This document shows positions 48,730-59,748 of a stretch of DNA of 64,000 nucleotides, one piece after another. Numbering within the stretch: position 1 is the first letter of the stretch; every line of letters begins with the position of its first letter. Made by a program: the position numbers and the translations under genes. The notes under the pieces were generated by a model. It made no database searches and had not been told where the DNA came from. It saw nothing but the letters and a program-made list of their open reading frames with translations. This stretch comes from Schizophyllum amplum (lineage: Eukaryota > Basidiomycota > Agaricomycetes > Agaricales > Schizophyllaceae): the NCBI GenBank assembly GCA_007026445.1, contig VDMD01000001.1:1426001-1490000 (forward strand), given 5' to 3'.

Positions 48730-50434
48730 ATGGACGTGGACATCGATGGGTGGACTCGGGCGTTCCCGCTGCCGTTCCGCGCGCTGCTGCTCGTCGGTGT
48801 CGGCGTCCTCGCGTGGGCAACAAATCTGCACGGCCTCCACCGCCTCCGCATCGACGCCGCCGCCGCCCTCGACCTCCGCACCCCCACCCCGCTCCCCGCC
48901 GCGCACGACCATCTACCGCCGCACGCGCTCTACGCGCCCGTGTACCGTCTATTTGCCAGCTACGCTTCCTGGTGCTTCGTGTGCTGGCTCGCCTTTTACG
49001 CGCTCTCGCGCGGCGACCCCGTGCGCGTCGACGTGTACGGATGGATCCCCGCGTTCTGCGCCCTCGGCGTCGTGCTCGCACTCTTCGCGCCAGCAAATAT
49101 ACTAGAGCGGAATGAGCGGGAACGCTTCGTGCGGTGCGTAGACCTCTGACTGCGACCCCCCTCCCGCACTGACGCCCCCCAGCGCGCTGCGCCGCACCAT
49201 CTTTCCCCCCGCGCCCAAGTACCACAACGCGCCACGGATACACTTTTCCGATGTCGTGCTCGCAGATATCCTCACATCCTTTGCAAAGGTCTTTGTTGAC
49301 GTGTACTTTTGCATCTGCCAGCTGCTCGCGCCGGGCGGCAGCCTGCTCTTCATCCCCGCCCAGTCGGGCTGGACGAGATGGATTGCACCAAGCATTATGA
49401 GGTGTGTCGTACGCATCGCCCCATACCCCTGCGCCTCCCCTGACGCCAACCCAGCATCCCCTACATCATCCGCTTCCGCCAGTGCCTCGTTGAGTACGCA
49501 GGAGACACATCGCACGCAAAGCCGCTGTACAACGCCTTCAAGTACTTTTCCTCCTTCCCTGTGCTCTTCCTGTCCGCCGCACAACCCCTCATTGCGGCAT
49601 CGGAGAAGGGCAGAGAAATCGAGCATGAGACCTGGCACGGCGAGCATCTCCTCTTCCGCCTCTGGTCCGTCTTCACGCCGCACTTGCGTCGCCTTCCCGC
49701 TTACCATTTACAGGCTTCTGGCCGCCGTCTTCAACTCCCTCTACTCGTACTGGTGGGATGTCACCAACGACTGGGGCTTCGCGCTCCTCAAGCCCTCCCC
49801 GCCGCCCGACCCCACCTCGCGCCTCCCCCGCCGCCTCGTCCTGCCCCACCTGCATAGCGGCGTCCCGCTCATCGACAGCGACGGCCGCTCACGCTCTCCC
49901 GAAGACCATCGCCACTATGGCCACGCTCGCACCCCCTCCGCCGGCCACCGCCGCACGCAGTCCATCCCCGCTGCCGCCGCCGCCTGGCTCACCCCTCGCC
50001 TCCGGCCCACGCTCCTCCTCCCTCAGCCGCAGCTAACGTACGGTGCGCTGCTCTTCGTCAATCTCGTCCTCCGCCTGTCCTGGAGCGCGAAGCTCTCCCC
50101 GCACCTGCACCGCGCGCTCGACGGCGGTACGCATACGCGCTTCGGCGACGCGCTAGGCATGGGGCTGTGGGTGCTCGAGCTGGCGGAGATCGTGCGGCGC
50201 TGGCTCTGGGTCTTCGTGCGCGTCGAGTGGGAGCTGGTGCGTCGCGGGGACAGCCCGTCCGGGGGCAGCGTGCGCGAAGACCCCGGGCTGCTGGAGGCGG
50301 AGGAGTATGGGGAAAGCGCGCTCGACCGGCTCAGGGTGGAGGGGCCCGAGCTACGGCATAGTGCTAGGGACGACGAGGGGAGCACGGAGTCGAGCGAGTT
50401 CGAGCTGGTGCCGGCTCCGCGGAAGCCATTATGA
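48730..50434 (+). CDS. ERD1: EXS-domain membrane protein, Erd1-like
   Basis: A Golgi multi-pass protein; yeast Erd1 is needed for retention/recycling of Golgi glycosyltransferases and for phosphate recovery. Four exons keep frame through introns at about 49136-49182, 49400-49453 and 49665-49709. Membrane segments: FRALLLVGVGVLAWATNL, FASYASWCFVCWLAFYAL, YGWIPAFCALGVVLALFAP, and the EXS core ADILTSFAKVFVDVYFCICQ. Conserved EXS features follow: IPYIIRFRQCLVEY, KPLYNAFKYFSSFPVLFLSA, LLAAVFNSLYSYWWDVTNDW and GLWVLELAEIVRRWLWVFVR. An unusual Pro/Ser/Arg-rich loop of about 70 residues is inserted after the DWG motif. There is no SPX domain, which separates it from Syg1/XPR1. Confidence 0.82.
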
Positions 50435-50971
50435 CCCTTCACGATCATGCATGTGTGGTAGCTTACATAGACTTGGACTGCGTGTTGTAGCAACGATAGG
50501 CACTACTCTTGCTTAATTATTAATTGACGGAGTGTTCTTGTTCAAACTGTACGTGGTCTGTGACCTCCCATGTTCTGTTCAAACGTCTGTCAGGTTTACA
50601 TAGTAGCGTATTCGGCGTGTTTGAATAACGCAAACAAGAGGAGGGCTCGTAAGGTAAGTATGCTGGATACTACGCAATCTCGGTCACTGAGTAGTCTCCA
50701 ATAGTTATTAGTATATGTTCTCCAAGAAATTAGTGCAGTACGCGGCGCGCTCTTGTCCGATGGCGGTCCGACTTGTGCTATAGTACAGGTGAGTGCAAGG
50801 GGTGCGTGCGAGTCCGATATATGCATGCAAGTCCGACGTATTTGTGCGTGCAAAGTTCGATATAAGTACGCGAGTCCGATGATTGAAGTAAGTCCCGGTG
50901 GCACTGATCTCGACAGGTGTGGCCGCACCCAGTCGACACAGCACGTTCGTCGACTCGCAGCGCGTATTGCT
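50435..50971. other. Intergenic, tail-to-tail, with a degenerate minisatellite
   Basis: 537 bp lie between convergent stops. The only structure is the repeat listed at 50800-50885. Confidence 0.4.
50800..50885. repeat. Degenerate tandem repeat, about 22-bp units
   Basis: Four imperfect units share the core GTCCGATATA or GTTCGATATAA preceded by GTGCGTGCGA- or TGCATGCAA-like sequence. It lies between the convergent ERD1-like and WOPR genes. Confidence 0.55.
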
Positions 50972-52774
50972 TCAAAACCCGGACGTGTAGTCGTATGCGT
51001 TCGTATACGCGCCGTAGGGATGACCATAATGATATGAATGGCTGTAGTGATGCGCCGATTTCGAGTCGACGGGCGCGAAATAGGCGGCTAAAAATGTGTT
51101 AGGCCTAGGAGGCCTGCCAACATCCGGCGTGGTGTAGCCGGCGTCGAAGGCCGTCGAGTGCCCGTCGAGCGCGGCAAGATCGCCGGCGTCGAAAGCAGTA
51201 GGATGACCAACGTCCATGCCGCCTGCGTCCGGCGCAGACGCGACAGGATATCGCTCGTCCATCGCAGCGTATGCGCTGTAGGAAGGAGGCGGAATGTACG
51301 TCGGCTCCGAGTGGAGGTGATCGCAGTAGTTGGCGGGTATGCCGTGCGGCGCGCATGGACCGTCCTTGTCAGTCTGCGGCGCAGACTGACCAACGTAGAA
51401 GCACGACTGGTCGTATAGGTCGTTGGGGTCGAAGAACGAGCCAGACTGATTGGGACTTTGGACGAACATGCTGGTATGTTGGCGATAGCACTCAGATATG
51501 GACGATTTGTCGGGCGCCGCGTCCGGGTCGTAGTCGCGCCACTGTCTGTTCCTCGGCGTTAACCAGGAGGGATACGAATGTCGATAGACCGCGGACACAG
51601 TCTCCTGAGCGTTGTCCACTAATATCGTGCCCCGGTCCGTCGTTGGCGCGTCGTCTATATTGTTGAGCGACGGTGCGCGCCGGCCCTGCTCCGCTAGCGA
51701 CGCGCTGCCTTGGTCCGGCACCACTGTCCTCCGTGGGTCCCTCATCCCAGAGTACGCCAGGATACCAGTATGGATGGGCTGTGGTGCCACGATAGGCAGC
51801 GTGGCGTCGGCATACGCAGGCTCTGTTGATGCCTCGGACAACATGGGGGACGACGACGGCGCGCCAGATGCAGGCCGCGCTTGGTAAGAATATCGATCGT
51901 ACGGAGGCCGCAGACTTTGCGAATGATCGTACGCGGGCCTTGTATAGGTTGTGACGAGGAGACGGTCGCTGTTCTGACCTCCTGTAGATCTCGCGGGCAG
52001 CGCGGACGCGCGCGCTGCCTCGTCCTGCGCCTGCGCCTTCCGGCCGCGACGTCTTGCGACACGCCATGGACGGTACCAATCCGGTGGTAATGTCTGGGGG
52101 AGGGCGGGGAGAGTATCAATGGACGCCAGCCGCGCGTTCGTCTCAGCACATGTCGAAATATAGCTGACCACGTAGCATTTGCGGGGAGGTCCCATGCCGC
52201 CTGCGTACATGAGTACGGAATACGTGCGTTTGACAAGAGGCGGGTCTCTGACATTGCAAAAACGGGAAGCGGCTTCATGAGTCGCGAGCACAAGGATAGG
52301 AGAAGGACATACTTTTGCCCAGGCTCTGGCTTCTGCGTGTACTTGAGGAAGCCATCCGCGCCACCTCGAGAGGGTCCCCAGCGCAGGCCTGTGTCAGCGT
52401 ACAGATATTGAGATTCGAGACATGCAGATATAACCCAGCGGTGCGTACCGTCCGTCCAGCGTTCGAGGCATGTCTGGTGCATAGATAAGCACCTTAGTAA
52501 CCTGAAGTCTTGGACCACAAACCTCAGACAGCTGCCGCTGGTTCTGTTCTTCCCAAACGTAGACATTGCCCGGCTTGATGGCGTCGCGGCCGTACTGGTC
52601 GAGCCGATGTCTGATCATATGCAGGGAGTCCACCTGCGTCGCGTGAAGAACGAGTGTCGCGTCCATGCCATTCCTACATGAGCCACACAGTGTTAGACAT
52701 CGATCCCAATCGCTAACCACCACGAACCTGAGGAAAACACCCTCAAGGGTTGGACGGCCACTGCGCGCAGTCAT
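50972..52774 (-). CDS. WOPR-domain transcription factor (Gti1/Pac2, Wor1/Ryp1 family)
   Basis: A DNA-binding master regulator of morphology or development in fungi. The start MTARSGRPTLEGVFLR (52774) splices to NGMDATLVLHATQVDSL, typical of WOPRa (T-x-x-G-x-I/V near the N-terminus). RLDQYGRDAIKPGNVYVWEE follows (the conserved R-x(n)-G-x-V-x-V-x-x-E segment). The second half of the WOPR fold is RWTDGTHRW and LRWGPSRGGADGFLKYTQKP (WSPSR-x-x-G-x-F-L-x-Y consensus), followed by LVKRTYSVLMYAGG (L-x-K-x-T/R-Y/F-S). The rest, from about 52100 to 50972, is a long disordered Tyr/Asp/Pro/Ser-rich tail ending NAYDYTSGF, with repeats such as TAFDAGDLAALDG and TAFDAGYTTPD. Several introns were placed by frame. 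Family assignment is firm; which developmental switch it controls is unknown. Confidence 0.85.
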
Positions 52775-54555
52775 GGTAGGGACAGACCTTTGGACGCCCG
52801 GTTACTCGTTGGGATTGTCGCGATCAGTCCTCCAGAAAGAGTCAACGGAGATGAAAGGAGAAGTCACATATATACCCTGTACCCCCGGATGTACAAAGTT
52901 ATAGCAACACGTTGTCACTCACGAGAGCTAAACTGAGCCAATGTGCGCGCGCGACAGCGCCTATGGACTCGAATATCGTCACGCGCCCGAGGCCGCTGAA
53001 CGGTTCAGAAGGCCCGGGACAAACCTAGATCAGCGGCGGCAATTGTCATATTGGGTATCCGTATACAGCGCTGCAGGCACGTTGAGAGGGCCTGCTGTAA
53101 CCTTTCAACCCATGCGTCAGACGCCTTCGGAGCCTTGGCGACGCGTTTCTGGCAAGTTAGCTACCTCCAGTGATTCTGATGAGAAGGTGCGGGGCTTACC
53201 GATCGAGCCATGGCCGGTAAGCGGGCCAACGCGTGGTCAGCGTACGATACCAAAGGATACGACTTCTGGCGCAGCGTGGGATCTCATTGGAGTGGACTTC
53301 AAGGAAACAAACAAGGCAGTCGATATGCCATTGAGCGGGTATTGAGGGTGGGCAATATGACCCACATACACCGATGAGGGATGTGAAGACACTGTGAACC
53401 TGGTCGACAGGCGTCAATGTGCGCAGCAGTTAGATCGTTCTGTATGTATACCCTGTGCGTGTCGCGGCCCCAAATGTCGACACCACCAAGTTAGGGCGAG
53501 ATATAACACGAAGAGATCGCTCGTATCATTGATACGCCCGAGCCATGCTACTCCTGGCCGTCCAGAGCAACGTAAGTCATCGACTAGTGAGAAGTCGAAT
53601 GGTATGTTGATGTATGGGTCAGGGACGCGGGCGACGACGATCGTGATGGCGTACGAACTTTTGCACATAGGTGCAAGCCTCGTACGTGTACTGAGCATTC
53701 AGATTGTGATCTCATGCCCGAGAAGGCCAGGCGAGGAGCTGTGCAGACGCCCTGTCGGAGAGTTTACCGGTGCGAGATATGAGATCTTGATATACGGACC
53801 GCGAAATTTTGGCGTTCCGGCGCGGACAAAGGGCGAGCGTAGAGGCGGACTTCCGACAGCATTGGCAGCACCACCGATATTTGTGAGAAGGGGACAACGA
53901 TTTGGGAGACTGAGCTGCGGTTAAATAATATACTCACAGCGCTGAGCGAATCCATGGGAACAAGCGCTGATGGAATGCCGGCACCGGACGGAGCGGAGGC
54001 GGGATCGAGCAAGCTGCTGGTGTGTACAGGTGTCGCCAGTCAGCGGATTCGCGGGAATTTGTTGACTCAGCGGAGAGACATGTAGACAGCAGCATCGACA
54101 CCATGGATCATGTTCAATGCTTGTCAGCGGGAAAGAAGTGGAGGACGTGCTGAGTAAATAACTGAACTTGATGGCCGAGTCTGTTCAAACTTCAAAAGAA
54201 GTCAAGCAACGTACGAAAGTCGTCAAGCGATGCATGAGTAGCATTTGAAAACGCTGTACGCGCTCCTTTGGCTAGTTACAGGAGGATCTGAGTGTACCAT
54301 GGATGAACGTTGACCGTTGCTTGCAAGGCGTTGTTTCAATATTTGTGGCCAAATACTGCCACGTGGACATCGATCAACGGGGGTAATTCCCGCGCCACAA
54401 AGGCCTTGGTCTCAACAATCACATGCCGCGCGGGGCCGAAAGACCAGAGGACATGCAGCTCCAGCTCCTCCCGTACCGCCATGATCGACCACCTCGTAGG
54501 AAGGCCGAGCCCGTCTTGGAAGCGTACACAGGCGCGTTTCTAGTCAATCGCTGTT
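52775..54555. other. Long intergenic region upstream of the WOPR gene
   Basis: 1.78 kb shared by the divergent WOPR gene (-) and the lipase-like gene (+). Open frames at 53764-54012 and 53414-53698 on minus have some hydrophobic segments (ISVVLPMLSEVRLYAR) but no start, splice pattern or family could be supported. An extended regulatory region for the WOPR gene is an alternative reading. Confidence 0.35.
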
Positions 54556-57500
54556 ATGCCCTTACTGACAATTGCGGCCCAGGTCTTCCTCGTCATCTTC
54601 TTCTGGCTGTGGCAGGTTCTGCGGGGAAGCAGCAGGGGACCCCGCATTCAGCTGCTTCGGCGATTAAATGAGCGGCTCGGTACGCGTCTCAGTCACGCAA
54701 GCTCCAGGGTGCTCACGCCGTGCAGGTCGGTTCACGCCATGGCAACTCATCGTCAGCGTTCTGACAGGCGTTTACGCCGTCCGCAACTTTGACAAGATCC
54801 TTGGACTTGCAGGTGAGTTCCTTTACTGCGCCACATCGCAGCTCGCTTCTCAAGCTTAACGCCACAGCTCCGGAACCCCTCGCGCGGCTCGTACGTACCA
54901 GTATTGCTTCTCCTCGCACTTACCGACATCCCTCCCCAAGTATTCACCATCATATTACCGTGCAACTTGGCTTGCCACCGGTTTGGATGCAGGCTTTGCA
55001 ACTGCCATGTGTATTAAGCCGCGGTGGCTCAGGCATATCTGCTCCGTTTTGTTCTCCGGCTACTATATCATCTACGCCAACGAAGCCGACGAAAAGGTGC
55101 AAGATGATATTATGCCTGTGATTTCCGTCATTGTGCTCATCACCTCAAAGCTTCGTAAATTTCGTGCGGTCCCTACGGTGGAAATGCTTCGCGCCACCTG
55201 GGAGAAGACTGCAAACCCGATCTTACGAGCGTTCATGCACTTCCCCAGCGTCTCGCTCTTCCGGAAAGTTCTGATTCAGCGGCCCAACGCATCAAGCTAC
55301 ACCCGACCTATCACAACATATTTGTTCTTTGCGCCACCATCCGCGGAACTAGCGGACGCGGTGGATCTGATTCTGGATTTTCCTGGCGGCGGTTTTGTGG
55401 CCATGTCCCCATTACACCACCAGGAGCGACTGCGCATGTGGACCATCTCGAGCAAGAGGCCTGTCCTGTCAGTAGACTATGGGAAGGCTCCCGAGTGTAG
55501 GTATGCGGCTGACCCAGTGGAAGCTTTATTGACATATCCGCGTAGATCCATATCCGTTCGCTATCGACGAGGTATTCGATCTCTACAGAGCGCTGGTCGA
55601 CACGAGTGCGTACCTGTATTTCCGTATTATAATATTCTCAGCCCAGGCATAGATGGCGCGAACATCGGGATGTCGGGTAAGAAGCTCAACATCATCATTA
55701 GTGGCGATTCAGCGTATGTCCAACCGTTCAACGTCGTTCATGATATTTACTCTACCCTAGAGGTGCTACGCTTGCGGTTAGCACGATGGTCAAGATATTG
55801 GAGTACAACGCGAGGACGCCTCAGCAACGACTCCCGATACCGGTAGCCCTTGTGCTCAACTATGCTGCTCTCGACTTCAACTTCACGTCCTGGATGTCCG
55901 ACGAGCATCTGAAAGTGTTACGGTCGGAACAGTCCTCCGGGAACTTCCCTGGCCTCCACGACTTGGTCGCGCAGAAAGACCATCTCAAGCACGTCGTGAG
56001 TGATGCGCCCCCGGTCGACGCCTCCGCTGAGATCATTTTGCTAGAGCCCGCTGAGTATGGTCGGCGATAGCCATACCTTTCACAAGAGCAAGAAGCTACG
56101 GCGGCGAGCCAGCTGGCGGGATGCGCTGCGAAACGCGGGCGACGATGAAGATGGGGAGGGAACCAAGACGATCGTCCGGCATAGGCGATCAACATCGGCT
56201 CTGAAGCACCCAGTCGCTCGCCGGCATCTTCCTAAGCGCGCGACTTCAGGCAGCGGCGACGAGAAAGGATCCATGGCGGACGGCGAGAGCTCAGACGAAG
56301 AAAACGACGAACAGGCCTACCCCGAAGAAGAGCGGCCATTAGAAGCTCGCGTCAAATACGTTTATTCATCAGCACCGTCCAGGCCTCCCCCGCCACAAAG
56401 GTCCGACTCAGTCATAGAGAAGCAGCAGAAACAGCTGTCAAAGGCCGTCGAGGAAGCGGACGTCCAGGCGGCTATGTCCATTGGAAAGAAGGGAAGCGGC
56501 AGCAAGAATTCAGAGCCCATCGGGACACGCCTAACAATGACCAGTCGGACGGGGTACTTCCAGGACAGGATCATTTCGCCCAGCATGGTCAGTGCGATCT
56601 CTTCACCTCGTTCATTGGGCTCACGAGTACTGTCAGATGCGGGCCATGGCCATTCTCTACATTGGCCCACACCGTAATCCCGACTTCAGGACGGACTATC
56701 ACATCTCCCCAATACTCACGCCCGACCACCTGTTGGCACAATTCCCTCCTTTGCTGATGCAGTGCGGCGAGAAGGACCCGTTCGTAGACGACACGGTCAT
56801 TTTCGCCGGACGTGTCCGTGAGGCGAAGCGTGCCCGCAAAGTCGAGCTCGATTTAGCGCTGTCTGGGAAAAGCGCTCGATTCGGCGAGAGCCTGCGGATG
56901 AGCGACGCTGATGCGGCTAGTCGCGATATGGCAGCGTTAAAGCGTGAACGGGCCAAGCTGGCCGCGGAGACCGACGACGATTGGGTGCAGATGGTCTTGT
57001 TCTCGGACTGGAGCCATGGGTATCTGCAGATGCCGGCTCTTATGACGGAAGCAGCGGCGGTGCGTTCCATGTTTGCTTTTAATTGTAGTCGCTCAAATGG
57101 TCCCTAGGTCATCGAGGAGCTTGCGGAATGGATCGACGAGACATTCGCCCACTACACCGCTCAGAGCAGCGTTGACCTATCCGAGGCGAGACCTGACCGC
57201 TTTGCCGCATCCGCCCTCAGCGCCTCCGAGACGGAAACGGACACCGATTCGACGATCACCTTCGTTCCCAAGAAGTATGCGAACTCCCGGACGTACTCGA
57301 TGTCCAGCGATAGAGCGCCACGGGTGTCGCAGAGCCCCGCGCGTGCCGGGAACGCGGCAAGTCCGTCAAGGCCATTCAAGTCGGAAGATGGTGGCGGACG
57401 TGTTGAACCTCCTGCGCTCCCTCATCAAGGCTCGTATCACCCGGACCTTCAGATGGACTTCTACGGAGTGCTGTCCGAGGACGTGGACGGAGGATACGAC

Positions 57501-57599
57501 AACCCAGAGGGCACGAAGTCGCGACCAGCAGGTCAGACGATCACTGAATCTGAGCTGTTGCGGCGCCGGCGTCTGCTCGACTCGCACATCTTTGAATAA
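54556..57599 (+). CDS. Hormone-sensitive-lipase-like alpha/beta hydrolase (fold-3), membrane-anchored
   Basis: The N-terminal hydrophobic segment MPLLTIAAQVFLVIFFWLWQ suggests an ER-type anchor. The catalytic domain has the oxyanion motif LDFPGGGFVAMSP (H of HGGG replaced by P), the nucleophile elbow ISGDSA joined across an intron to GATLAV (GDSAG), the acid in LMQCGEKDPFVDD and the His in FSDWSHGYLQMP. The triad is therefore complete. Between the elbow and the acid lies an insert of roughly 200 residues (56050-56600) that is acidic, Ser-rich and basic by turns (KKLRRRASWRDAL has an R-R-x-S phosphosite-like motif). The protein ends with a disordered tail, SELLRRRRLLDSHIFE. The substrate (acylglycerol, steryl ester or acetylated sterol) is unknown. 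Several introns were placed by frame; exon ends near 55090 are less sure. Confidence 0.78.
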
Positions 57600-58136
57600 T
57601 CAGCGTGCTGATCGGAATGGGACACTACTGCTGTATTAATATATTATACTGCTCCCTATAAACTCACAGAGTCCTATATGTTTTTGTAACGCCGCATCTA
57701 TCTATGACATCCAAAATTTATGGGCTGTCGCGAACGAGGAGAGTGGGCGGAGGTCGTCTAGAGACACGGGGCGCCGGGTCCGATAGTTGAACTGCACAGC
57801 TTTCAGGACATGATTCATATCGGGCGTGGCGGTGCGAGGGCGGTGCAAAACACAGCCACGCATCAGCGCGTGGCTGGCACTTGGCCCGAAAAAGGCAACT
57901 GGGCGCTTCTGCCTCCTGACGTGAACGTTGAACGTGAACGGTACTGGTGTCTGCACTTCATCGCGCCTCTTGTTCTCGCCGTTCATCTGTACTGTCCTTC
58001 TTGTGCCATCTAGATACTCAGCATTCGGTGAGTATCGCACGTTCGGCTTTCGCGATGCCGGCTCATCGGCGTGAATGCATTGTTCCAGTTCAGCGCCGGA
58101 ACCTGACAAAGCAGGCGCTTCTTATACCAAGACAAG
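57600..58136. other. Intergenic
   Basis: 537 bp between tandem genes. The minus-strand frame 57702-58109 has no recognisable motif and is rejected. Confidence 0.35.
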
Positions 58137-59218
58137 ATGGACGTGGCAGACCCGGGAGCAACACGCTCTGCCTGGAACTCTACACCGTCCATTGGCTCCC
58201 CTACACCTCCCTTGCCCCACGACGCCATCTTCAAGGACTACCCTCCCCCGTATATGACAATGCCCGAGTTCAGCATGCACGCGGATGGGACAGCACATCA
58301 TCACGCGCCTCCGATGTCCATGCTCCCATACGGCAGACCACCTCCCTCTCAAGCATACGCGCTCGCGTCTACCTCAACTCCTCCCCCACCCACGATGCCC
58401 GATTACACCACGAATGGCGGTCCCGACAGACACGGCAGAACGCAAGCGCCGCTACCGCAAGATTACCCAGGAGAGCCACAGACGCGTACTTCCATGTCCC
58501 CGGACCCGGGGCAGGAACTCGCTCCATTTCCCGTCGAGGGTGGGGCGGGCGCTAACCACTACCCGTCCGCGGGCTCGGTGCCGCGTTTACCGCCCATCTT
58601 GCAAGTTGAGAAGCAGCAAGTTACATCGTCAGCTACGCAGATTGCGAGTGCCAATAGACGACGGAACGAGGCGCATTTTGTGTGTCCGGTGCCCGGCTGC
58701 GGTAGCACGTTCACAAGGCGCTTCAACCTGCGAGGTAAGCGCGTGCAATGACACACCGATACTTCGAAGCTGAGATATCGACAGGTCATCTACGCTCGCA
58801 TACCGAAGAACGGCCTTTTGTCTGCACATGGCCGGGGTGTAACAAGAGTTTTGCGCGGCAACATGACTGCAAGTGCGTGAACCGGATGGCACGTTTGACG
58901 ATTCATTAATGTATCATCATAGGCGCCACCAAGCTCTCCACCAGACAGATAAAGCGGCCGCCAATACTTGTCCAGGATGCAAAAAGACATTTAGCAGACT
59001 CGACGCTCTCAACGTATGTTGTACCTCGCTCTCACGCGATCTCCAGACTTACGATCGTATTACAGAGACACCGTAAGATTTGTGCTGGTGCCCCAAACAT
59101 CGGCGACCAGCGACTGACTACGAATCCAGTGCGCTCCGAAGGAGGCGCCGAATGTAAGGCTGCTGCAGAGCAAGGAAAACAAGGACAGGGACCGGAGATA
59201 GCAGCGCCCACTGTTTGA
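58137..59218 (+). CDS. C2H2 zinc-finger transcription factor (three fingers)
   Basis: Exons 58137-58734, 58785-58872, 58923-59013 and 59066-59218 join in frame to 309 residues. The first 185 residues are disordered and rich in Pro, Ser, Thr and Met. Finger 1 is FVCPVPGCGSTFTRRFNLRG joined to HLRSH, the linker is TEERPF, and finger 2 is CTWPGCNKSFARQHDCKRH (the second intron falls inside it). Finger 3 is the degenerate short CPGCKKTFSRLDALNRH-RKIC. The arrangement (two C-x4-C fingers with TEERPF linker plus a C-x2-C finger containing SRLDAL) resembles fungal Cmr1/Azf1-like regulators found in many Agaricomycetes. The short tail ends PEIAAPTV. The targets are unknown. Confidence 0.88.
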
Positions 59219-59748
59219 TGAAGCCCCAACGAATGGCCGACGACACGAACAACGAGTGGCACGTCTCCGGCAGACAAGTGCATGTGTACAACAACCCGAT
59301 AAGTTATGACAGGGCCTAAGTAATACGTCGAGATAATTCCTTGAAGGGTAGCTTATATCCCTGTTTAGTTCGTATGCGGTCTTGTGTCCCACCTGGGCAT
59401 GTATTTGTAACGATATTTATATTGTTCCCAGGACATGCCCGACTTTGGCTTTGACGTTGTGTAGTAAAGCGAACAATCTTCTCTGGGTCTTGGAACGCAT
59501 CGCGCTTTCCGCGTATCTGACTTTTTCTGTCGCATCATGAGGCCAGCTCGTTTGCCCGGCCACTGAGGGTCGCCGACGTCTGATTTTGCGCAGTACTGCG
59601 CCACAGGTGTTGACAATTCGCACGTGACCGTGCGTGCCCGTCCTCGATTTCACGTGGCACTCGACCGGTAGCGCCTGAGGCCTGTCCTCGGCCCGGTGCT
59701 TCTGGTCCTTCGGACGGTCACCTTCCTGCTTGCTTGCTTTTCGCGACG
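59219..59748. other. Intergenic
   Basis: 530 bp hold the promoter of PEX5 and the 3' UTR of the zinc-finger gene. Minus frames at 59365-59755 were judged non-coding. Confidence 0.35.

Noticed and set aside
53414..54012. Possible membrane protein on minus upstream of the WOPR gene
   Set aside because: Hydrophobic segments are present but no start codon, splice sites or family pattern could be joined into a gene.
57702..58109. 135-codon minus ORF before the zinc-finger gene
   Set aside because: No motif; it overlaps the expected promoter of the C2H2 gene and has no conserved feature.
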